A DNA stretch of 8,311 bases, taken from positions 1 through 8,311 of the forward strand of contig JACQSJ010000033.1 in the NCBI GenBank assembly GCA_016205995.1. Reading direction: 5' to 3'. The position numbers and the translations under genes are program-made. This DNA comes from Candidatus Uhrbacteria bacterium. Lineage in GTDB: Bacteria > Patescibacteriota > Patescibacteriia > UBA9934 > GWF2-40-263. Position 1 is the first letter of the stretch. Each line of letters begins with the position of its first letter. Below are positions 1-5,699 of the stretch, in pieces. The notes beneath the pieces are model-generated. The model was not told the origin of the DNA. It saw only the letters and a program-made list of their open reading frames with translations, and searched no databases.

Positions 1-7
1 CACCTCA

Positions 8-25
8 ATGTAGGATTACCTACAT
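8..25. repeat. Short perfect inverted repeat (operator-like or small hairpin)
   Basis: Two 7-bp arms, ATGTAGG and CCTACAT, flank a 4-nt spacer ATTA. It lies about 160 bp upstream of the peptidase gene. It could be a regulator-binding site or the remnant of an upstream hairpin. No T-run follows it, so it is not an intrinsic terminator on the + strand. The rest of 26-188 is GC-rich. I see no convincing promoter there and only the ribosome-binding site noted for the next gene. Confidence 0.3.
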
Positions 26-188
26 CTCGGCGGCTCGCTCCCCGTTCAAGCCAATCTCATCGCATTGGGAAACAGTCCATACAGGTTCGACCGACACGGT
101 CCGGTGCGCAAGATCTGGCGCGCCGCCCGGGAAGGTTGACCATGGTGGACAGCCAGACCCAAATGGATGCTTCCAACTCGGAGCTGTC

Positions 189-1958
189 ATGTCCCTCGTT
201 CGATATCGTGTCCTTTCCTCGATCCCGCTGTGTGGGATCATCCCCACCCTCCTGTTCTCGGGCTGCGACTCGCTGGTCGTCCCGCGAGAGGAAGGAGCGA
301 GCTCCAGCAACCAGGGCGGCGGCGGGTTGGTCATCCAGCTCCCGTTCCCCGCGGGCGTGCAGAAGATGTGCACGCAGGGGGTGGGCGGCACCCACAGCCA
401 CACCACGCCCTCGACCCGCAACGACATCGACCTGGACACGAACAACAACATCCAGGAGGAGGTGTTCGCGCCGGTCTCGGGCATCGCCCGTGTCCACCGG
501 GAGTCCGCGACCTCGGGGTTCGGCTACCACGTGAACATCGACCAGGGGAACGGGACCTACGTCGTCATCGCGCACCTCTCGGAGATCTTTGTCTCCGACG
601 GGGACGAGGTGGCGCTGGGGACGCTGCTGGGCTACGAAGGCAACACCGGGAACGCGAGCGGCGACCACGTCCACATCGGGCTCCACGAGGGCGACGCCTC
701 CCTCACGGCCGACCACGGGATCTCGATCCCGGCGACCTACTGGGCCGGCAACGCCAGCGAGGGGGTGGATGTCGCGACGATCGGCTCCGAGTCCTTCTCC
801 TGCGGCATCCGCAGCGAGGGCGACGAGCAGGACGGCGATTTCTACCAGTCCGACCTCGCCACCACCCTCTGGCACCCCGACGGCACGCTCGTGAAGACGC
901 CGAACAACGTGCGCGTGTACGTGCTGGAAGACGGCAAGACGCGCTGGATCCAGAACGAAGACGTGTTCTGGGGCATGGGGTACTCCTTCGACGAGGTCGT
1001 GCTGATCTCCCAGGCCGAGTTCGAATGCTTGGGGGAGGGCGCGGCCATCACGTCTCCCATCGCCGTGCCGCAGTACGACGGCCTGCGCGAAGGCGAGCTC
1101 GTGAAGGAGACGGACGCCTCCGACGTGTATGCCGTCTCGGATGGACGTGCACTCCCTGTCCTGAGCTGGGACGTATACCTGCTCATGGGATTTGGGCACA
1201 GGACGATCAAGACGGTTCCGCCCGGAACGGTGCAGAACGCGCTGTCCTTGGGGAGCTGCCAGGCGGATGTTTGGTGCCTGGACTTCGAGGCGGTGACCAC
1301 GTGCGGAGGGGGCATGGACCTCATGGACGGTCCCGGGACGGGAGGCGAGCCTGGTGACGACGACACCGCCGACGAGCCTGCTGACGATGATGACGCCACC
1401 GGAGAGCCCGTCGATGACGACGATGCGACCGACGAGCCTGCCGATGATGATGACACCGTCGATGACGAGCCCATCGACGACGATGATGCGGCTGCTGATG
1501 ATGATGATGCGACCGAGTCCGAAGAGGACACGGACACGCTCACGATCGAAGTCGACTATCCGACCAACGTGCCGGAGCTTACGCTCACCGTCCAGCCGGT
1601 CTTCTCCCAGTTGAGCCTGGGCGACTACTGGGTCATGCCCCAGCCCAACGTCGTGAACGACGACGAGGTGAGCTGGAGCAACGAGGGCGATTACGCGAAC
1701 CTGTTGGGCGTGCGCCTCAACGTCAACGTCGATAGCGACGGGGACGGCATCGACGATGACTGGTACTGCTACGGGCACTACACGAGCGCCTACCTCGAGT
1801 ACGGCGTCGCCGTCGACATCACGTTGGACGACGAAGAGTGGGACGAGAGCGATCTCGTGACCTGGAGCCCGGGCCTGGCGAGCCAGACGGAGCTCGGCTG
1901 CAGCGCGCTGCTGTGGTTCGGGAACACGAGCTCCATCGCGGAAGGGTACGTCCAGTAG
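189..1958 (+). CDS. Secreted M23-family peptidase lipoprotein with acidic linker
   Basis: This 589-residue protein is probably a cell-surface peptidoglycan endopeptidase. The start ATG has GGAG at 180-183, 5 nt upstream. Residues 1-26 form a lipoprotein signal peptide with a lipobox-like LFSGC (Cys26). Residues 50-170 carry M23 (LytM-type) features: candidate zinc ligands His71 and Asp81 (or Asp79), then His129 in HLSEI, a GTLLGYEGNTG turn, and HVH at 160-162. Residues 228-281 and 296-357 look like two copies of a small domain (DGTLVK, DGKTRWIQ in copy 1; a diverged copy 2) that I associate with CPR surface proteins. Residues 390-447 are an Asp-rich linker. The remaining ~140 residues look beta-rich and include a calcium-type loop, DSDGDGIDDD, at 515-524. 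The GC-rich codon use contrasts with every downstream gene. The M23 and lipoprotein calls are firm; the substrate bond and activity are inferred. Confidence 0.92.
   Translation: MSLVRYRVLSSIPLCGIIPTLLFSGCDSLVVPREEGASSSNQGGGGLVIQLPFPAGVQKMCTQGVGGTHSHTTPSTRNDIDLDTNNNIQEEVFAPVSGIARVHRESATSGFGYHVNIDQGNGTYVVIAHLSEIFVSDGDEVALGTLLGYEGNTGNASGDHVHIGLHEGDASLTADHGISIPATYWAGNASEGVDVATIGSESFSCGIRSEGDEQDGDFYQSDLATTLWHPDGTLVKTPNNVRVYVLEDGKTRWIQNEDVFWGMGYSFDEVVLISQAEFECLGEGAAITSPIAVPQYDGLREGELVKETDASDVYAVSDGRALPVLSWDVYLLMGFGHRTIKTVPPGTVQNALSLGSCQADVWCLDFEAVTTCGGGMDLMDGPGTGGEPGDDDTADEPADDDDATGEPVDDDDATDEPADDDDTVDDEPIDDDDAAADDDDATESEEDTDTLTIEVDYPTNVPELTLTVQPVFSQLSLGDYWVMPQPNVVNDDEVSWSNEGDYANLLGVRLNVNVDSDGDGIDDDWYCYGHYTSAYLEYGVAVDITLDDEEWDESDLVTWSPGLASQTELGCSALLWFGNTSSIAEGYVQ
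1356..1529 (+). repeat. In-frame Asp-rich repeat tract inside the peptidase gene
   Basis: Degenerate GAY-codon repeats encode units such as DDDDATGEPV, DDDDATDEPA and DDDDTVDDEPI (residues about 390-447). GAC and GAT alternate, so the protein repeat is kept while the DNA repeat is imperfect. It is probably a flexible, strongly negative surface linker between the enzymatic half and the C-terminal domain, and may bind cations. Such tracts often vary in unit number between strains. Confidence 0.8.
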
Positions 1959-1985
1959 GGGACTGTCCTGAGAGCGACTAACGAC

Positions 1986-2014
1986 GACAGGTTACGACCT
2001 GTCACGGCATGCCG
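1986..2014 (+). other. Structured 3' region: hairpin plus adjacent palindrome
   Basis: GACAGGT (1986-1992) and ACCTGTC (1997-2003) can pair around a 4-nt loop TACG. The 10-bp palindrome CGGCATGCCG follows at 2005-2014. Both lie between the peptidase stop and the intrinsic terminator, so they would sit in the 3' untranslated region and could stabilise the transcript. No T-run follows either one. Function is unknown. Confidence 0.4.
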
Positions 2015-2034
2015 CTTGTCAGTGGTGTGCTACG

Positions 2035-2083
2035 ACCGGACGAGATCTCGAGGTGTGCTCGAGGACCCGTCCGGTTTTTTCTT
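2035..2083 (+). terminator. Rho-independent terminator after the peptidase gene
   Basis: ACCGGACG (2035-2042) pairs perfectly with CGTCCGGT (2068-2075), followed by a run of six T (2075-2080) and then CTT. Within the loop, two CTCGAG copies (2047-2052 and 2058-2063) can pair with each other and extend the structure. The T-run is only on the + strand side. It ends the peptidase transcript and separates it from the genes downstream. The change from GC-rich to AT-richer sequence occurs just after it. Confidence 0.9.
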
Positions 2084-2145
2084 CAAGTGGATCAAGAGAT
2101 CTTGTTGAGTCGTTAGACGTTCGACAGTGATTCTTTTGTAACAAA

Positions 2146-2178
2146 CTGACAAATTTTCACCGGGGTGAACAAAAGTCA
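2146..2178. repeat. Palindromic repeat, copy 1, upstream of the Cas2-like gene
   Basis: The core TTCACC-GG-GGTGAA is a 6-bp-arm palindrome, and outer TGAC (2147-2150) and GTCA (2175-2178) continue the two-fold symmetry across a 33-bp element. Aligned to 2707-2739 it matches at 31 of 33 positions, including 24 consecutive identical bases (2146-2169). It lies immediately upstream of the gene at 2183 and contains an alternative in-frame GTG (2165-2167). It could be an operator for the encoded winged-helix protein or an end of a mobile unit. Confidence 0.85.
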
Positions 2179-2182
2179 TCAT

Positions 2183-2710
2183 ATGGAGGAGAAAAAACAA
2201 AAAGGTAAGAAAGCCATTATCTCTCTCTTGCGAATGATTGATGAAGGAACAACAGAGACAGCGGAATTGTTTGAACAGTGGGCTCGAAGGCGAAAGTATC
2301 GTCTTGATCCTGAGGAACAGCTTGCAGAGGACCGCCTTCGTGAACAACGGGAGTATCGAAATCGGATGGCTTATCTAAAAAGAAAAAAATTGGTCACATC
2401 GAAAAAGATGGAGGGACGACTTTTTATTGAGTTGTCCAACGAAGGAAGGGTGGAACTGATGAAGTGGACTATGCGTGAACGACCCAGATTGCTTGACGGC
2501 TATGTTTGCCTAGTTCTCTACGATGTTCCTGTCAATGCAAGACGTGGACGAGATGCTCTTCGGTATTTTCTAAAAGGCGCTGGTTTTGAACAGGTACAAA
2601 AGAGTGCTTGGCAATCAGATCGAGATGTTATGAAGGACGTCGAGGATTTTGTGAAGTCGGCAAGGATCCAAAAGTGGGTCACCGTTTACATTGGGAGAAA
2701 ACAATGCTGA
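2183..2710 (+). CDS. Winged-helix plus Cas2-like (PaaX-type) protein
   Basis: Starting at ATG 2183, the product has 175 residues. The N-terminal half (about 1-95, basic) looks like a winged helix: KKAIISLLRMIDEG, then the wing-like GRLFIELSNEGR at 78-89. The C-terminal half (about 105-171) resembles the ferredoxin-like Cas2/PaaX C-terminal domain: GYVCLVLYDVP with Asp114 at the Cas2 aspartate position, RYFLKGAGFEQVQKS at 127-141, then WVTVYIG. Such proteins are often labelled Cas2 in CPR genomes, but there is no cas1, effector or CRISPR array here, so a DNA-binding regulator or a nuclease of another system is likelier. An in-frame GTG at 2165 would add MNKSHH but lies inside the palindrome, so the ATG is preferred. 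The stop codon falls inside palindrome copy 2. The gene is AT-richer than its neighbours. Confidence 0.86.
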   Translation: MEEKKQKGKKAIISLLRMIDEGTTETAELFEQWARRRKYRLDPEEQLAEDRLREQREYRNRMAYLKRKKLVTSKKMEGRLFIELSNEGRVELMKWTMRERPRLLDGYVCLVLYDVPVNARRGRDALRYFLKGAGFEQVQKSAWQSDRDVMKDVEDFVKSARIQKWVTVYIGRKQC

Positions 2711-2740
2711 CAAATTTTCACCGGGGTGAAAAAAAATCAG
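2707..2740. repeat. Palindromic repeat, copy 2, overlapping the Cas2-like gene's stop
   Basis: The inner arms TTTTCACC and GGTGAAAA (8 bp each) flank GG, and the outer CTGA (2707-2710) and TCAG (2737-2740) also pair, giving a 34-bp interrupted palindrome with 12 of 16 arm positions complementary. The first base is the third base of the last codon and the next three are the TGA stop. An A8 run (2729-2736) lies in the right arm. It is a direct repeat of 2146-2178, start to start 561 bp. It is not a typical intrinsic terminator, because no T-run follows on the + strand. Confidence 0.87.
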
Positions 2741-2872
2741 TATTTTAGGTGCAGGGAGTTCTTCTGGGAGGATCTATCCTGTTTTAGGAAAATACCTGCG
2801 TAATGAAGCCGTGTTTGGAGGAAGTAAAGACCTGTTCTTATCCCCATTTGTCCGCTCAGATGCGCATTTTCA

Positions 2873-2881
2873 TGCTATACT
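2873..2881 (+). promoter_or_regulatory. Extended -10 promoter for the T4SS-like operon
   Basis: TGCTATACT is a full extended -10 element (TGn followed by TATACT). There is no good -35 at the usual spacing; TTGTCC at 2848-2853 is too far away. Transcription would begin near 2887-2889, leaving only a few bases before ATG 2892, so the message would be leaderless or nearly so. The element supports 2892 over the upstream in-frame GTG at 2811. Confidence 0.5.
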
Positions 2882-2891
2882 TTTAAGAGTT

Positions 2892-5696
2892 ATGTGGAAG
2901 TTTGTCCTTCGACTCTACGCCCTCCATCGCTGGCTCTCGAGTCGCACCAAGACCATCACCACCAAGCGGGTGCGTGTTGGAATTTTTGCATTGATCGGCG
3001 CGTTTTTGTTTCAGATTCCGGTTGCGTCGGCATCCTCTCATACCACAACCTCCGGTTCCATCCTCAACACTGATTCCATCCTCCAGATTTTTGCTGACGT
3101 TGCCTTTTCCGTCGCGGCCACCATCACCAGGGGTATCGTGCTCCTCATTGATGTCATGGTTCCGATCATGACGTTCAACAATTTTGTCGGGAACCCGGTT
3201 GTCAAAGCGGGATGGGCCATCGTACGCGACACCGTGAACATGTTTTTCGTGGTCATCCTGATCATCATCGCCTTTGGCACCATCTTCGGCGCCGAGAAAT
3301 TCAAATGGCAGCAGCAGGTTCCACGCCTGCTCATCATGGCGGTCGTCGTGAACTTTTCCAAAACCTTGTGTGGGATCTTGATCGATTTCGGCCAGGTGAT
3401 CATGCTCACGTTTGCTAACGCCCTGCGGGAAATTGCGGCCGGAAACTTCATCCAACTCCTTGGCTTGAACGAAATATATTCCGCGAGCAGTACCACCGTG
3501 CGGAAATCTATCGAAAGCGGATCCGGCTCGGGATCGTCGTTTGATTTTTTTGCCGCTGGTGTCATGTCCGTGGTGCTTACCATCTGGGTGTTCGCGACCC
3601 TTGTTATTCTCATAGCAATTCTTCTATTTCGCATTATCATGCTCTGGGTCCTGGTCGTCATCGCGCCTCTTGCGTGGTTCATGAAGGGCGCGAAGGGGAT
3701 TATCGATTCCAATGCGTATGAGGACTGGTGGAAGGAGTTTAAGTGCATGGTGGGGATCGGGCCCGTGTTGACGTTTTTTTTATGGTTGACGTTGGCGGTT
3801 GCCGGGGCGGGGAACGTCGCGGCCAATTCTGGATTTGACGTGAGCACCAGTTCAAATAATGCCGGTTTCGTTTCCGCGCTTCTTGATTTGAATAACTTCC
3901 TCAGTTTTCTCATCGGCATGGCCATGCTGTTTGCCGGCTTCAAGGCCGCATCGCAGTTTTGTTCTGGGGACTTTAGCAGCAAGTTTGTGGGCAAGGCGAT
4001 CGGTGCGGCAAAGAGCGTCCCTGCCTTAGCAGGGGCACTGGGCCTTAAAGGGGGATCCCTCGGTTTGCGTGCAGGGGCCAGAGGCGCGGTTGTTGCCGGA
4101 GGGGCTCTCGCCGCTGGTTCGCGTTACTTGCCTCCAGGTCTTCGAAACATCCCTTCACAGATGAATCCACTCAATGCGTCTCGACGCGCCGCCATGGCAG
4201 GAAAAGTTGGTGGGGTGTTGCCTGAAGGCTTTGGTGGCCGTTACATGAAAGGTAAACAGGCTGATATTGAGCAGGGCATTCGCGTGGCGAAGTTCGGCGG
4301 CGTGAACAAGGAGAAAGAAGCCATGAAGAACAAGGACCGTGACTGGAAGAAGGGGCAGATCGAGTCCATGCTCAAGAGTGAGCCTAGATCACAGGCTGGC
4401 AAGGATAGGATGGCCGCGCTCTTTGAGGAGATGATGGGAGACAAGCGTCTGCAAAAAGACCTTGGTCGTGACAAGGTCGAGGCGCTCTGGAAGAGCCAGG
4501 GAGCCAAGTACAAGGACATGGCCAAGGGGAACGTCGCCAAGACGGCGGACATTGAAGGGTTTGAGAAGACCAATGCCGACTTCACGAAGTCCACGCATCT
4601 TATTAAAGATGCCGATGACACAAAGGGTCTTGCTGCGGATGCGTGGCAGGATAAAGCGGTCCAAGAGCGTGCCGGACGCATCCCGACTACCATCAAGAAA
4701 GATGGGAAGACTCTCACAGCGTTGGAGGCTGCACGCGAGGGCCACTACGGTGTGGACGCACAAAAGGCGGCTATCAAAGGAACGGATGTGAGCAAGCTTG
4801 ATATCGGCACGCAAATGGAAGAGCAATTTGAAGCGGCTCTTCGATCCCATGACAAAGACAGCGCCATGAAGGTCGTTGATCAGATGCAGGCTAAGTACAC
4901 AGCCGCCGGGACGTCCGAACAGGACCGCCAAAGGATGGCACTCTCCATGGATCGCATGCGCGCGGCCAACGATAAGATGAGCAGGGGAGGAAATACGACC
5001 GCGGCAGAATCGCTTACGGCGTTTGACGCAGCGCGTAAGGGGATGGAGACAAAGGCTGGCTCCTTTGGCTTGCCGCCTACACCAGCGGCTGGTGAAAAAG
5101 TGGATGACTATGTGAATACGCATTTTGGACTGTCTAGCGGCGAGCGTATTGATGCGGCGATGGGCCAAATCGACACGGAAAAGTCATCGACCCAGGGCGC
5201 GTTGGCGGCACTGGATGGAGAGATTCAGTCGCTTTCGGGCGTTGAGAAGACCATTGCCGATAAAAAGAGACAGATTTCGGACGTTCGACGCCAAATTGAG
5301 AAAGCCGTTGAGCAAGCCGTCACGGGTGCCCGAAAGCCCCTGGTGAATCTTGAGAGCGAGTTGAGTCAGGCGAAAAAACGACTCGAGACCGCTAAAGGAA
5401 GCAAGAACGAAAAACGAGCCGCGAAAGAAGTCGAAGCAGCGCAGTCTCGGTTTGATAAAGCCCAAGCGAACCTTGAAAGTGTGAAGGCCGCTGGAAACAA
5501 TCAACTTACAAATAGTGACGAGATTGCATCTCTCGAAGCAGAAGTTCAGACAATCATTGACGCTGCAGGTGGTCAAGCCAAATTCGACGAGGTGAACGAG
5601 AAGAGCTCCAAGCGCGATGAGCTCCAAGCGCAGGTGGATCGTTTGCAACAGACACGTGATCGACTTGTTCAAGAAAAGGCCAAGAGGACAAGCTAA
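2892..5696 (+). CDS. TrbL/VirB6-type T4SS membrane protein with long coiled-coil tail
   Basis: The 934-residue product is probably the polytopic inner-membrane channel component of a type IV secretion-like system. A signal-like hydrophobic segment at 29-47 ends ASA-SS. Further hydrophobic segments lie at about 66-95, 115-134, 146-175, 219-263 (two helices, including RIIMLWVLVVIAPLAWFMK), 286-307 and 338-362. The stretch WAIVRDTVNMFFVVILIIIAFG at 108-129 has the usual look of CPR TrbL/VirB6-like proteins. Residues from about 363 on are soluble: first Gly/Ala-rich, then charged, ending in heptad-like coiled coil from about 760. This tail makes the protein much longer than classical VirB6 (about 300 residues). 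ATG 2892 is preferred to the in-frame GTG 2811 because an extended -10 lies just upstream; only a weak AAGAG (2885-2889) precedes it. The next gene begins 3 bp after the stop. Confidence 0.9.
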   Translation: MWKFVLRLYALHRWLSSRTKTITTKRVRVGIFALIGAFLFQIPVASASSHTTTSGSILNTDSILQIFADVAFSVAATITRGIVLLIDVMVPIMTFNNFVGNPVVKAGWAIVRDTVNMFFVVILIIIAFGTIFGAEKFKWQQQVPRLLIMAVVVNFSKTLCGILIDFGQVIMLTFANALREIAAGNFIQLLGLNEIYSASSTTVRKSIESGSGSGSSFDFFAAGVMSVVLTIWVFATLVILIAILLFRIIMLWVLVVIAPLAWFMKGAKGIIDSNAYEDWWKEFKCMVGIGPVLTFFLWLTLAVAGAGNVAANSGFDVSTSSNNAGFVSALLDLNNFLSFLIGMAMLFAGFKAASQFCSGDFSSKFVGKAIGAAKSVPALAGALGLKGGSLGLRAGARGAVVAGGALAAGSRYLPPGLRNIPSQMNPLNASRRAAMAGKVGGVLPEGFGGRYMKGKQADIEQGIRVAKFGGVNKEKEAMKNKDRDWKKGQIESMLKSEPRSQAGKDRMAALFEEMMGDKRLQKDLGRDKVEALWKSQGAKYKDMAKGNVAKTADIEGFEKTNADFTKSTHLIKDADDTKGLAADAWQDKAVQERAGRIPTTIKKDGKTLTALEAAREGHYGVDAQKAAIKGTDVSKLDIGTQMEEQFEAALRSHDKDSAMKVVDQMQAKYTAAGTSEQDRQRMALSMDRMRAANDKMSRGGNTTAAESLTAFDAARKGMETKAGSFGLPPTPAAGEKVDDYVNTHFGLSSGERIDAAMGQIDTEKSSTQGALAALDGEIQSLSGVEKTIADKKRQISDVRRQIEKAVEQAVTGARKPLVNLESELSQAKKRLETAKGSKNEKRAAKEVEAAQSRFDKAQANLESVKAAGNNQLTNSDEIASLEAEVQTIIDAAGGQAKFDEVNEKSSKRDELQAQVDRLQQTRDRLVQEKAKRTS

Positions 5697-5699
5697 TGT

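Noticed and set aside
90..120. Possible tRNA T-arm (GGTTCGA at 90-96)
   Set aside because: No matching T-stem, anticodon arm or acceptor stem can be built around it.
57..1778. A 573-codon open frame on the minus strand opposite the peptidase gene
   Set aside because: It is the expected shadow of a GC-rich coding sequence. It is Val/Arg/Asp-biased low-complexity sequence without recognisable domains, while the + strand frame has a lipobox, M23 motifs, a ribosome-binding site and a terminator.
2183..2710. A CRISPR-Cas locus based on the Cas2-like protein
   Set aside because: There is no cas1, no effector and no repeat-spacer array. The two palindrome copies are 561 bp apart, and the protein has an N-terminal winged helix absent from adaptation Cas2.
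2707..2740. Intrinsic terminator for the Cas2-like gene
   Set aside because: The stem is followed by A-rich, not T-rich, sequence on the + strand, and the stem overlaps the stop codon. A match at the start of the gene also argues for a different role.
2811..2891. N-terminal extension of the VirB6-like protein from GTG 2811
   Set aside because: An extended -10 lies inside this stretch, the GTG has no good ribosome-binding site, and the protein from ATG 2892 begins with a normal basic region followed by a signal-like segment.
3774..3781. T8 run in the VirB6-like gene as a phase-variation tract
   Set aside because: It encodes a phenylalanine-rich membrane helix, where T-runs are expected from composition.
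3038..3994. A 318-codon open frame on the minus strand opposite the VirB6-like gene
   Set aside because: It reads through the complement of clear membrane segments, has no ribosome-binding site or domain, and the + strand frame is plainly the coding one.
4019..4034. CCCTGC/GCAGGG hairpin in the VirB6-like gene
   Set aside because: Six-bp arms in a GC-balanced coding region are common by chance, and nothing else marks the site.
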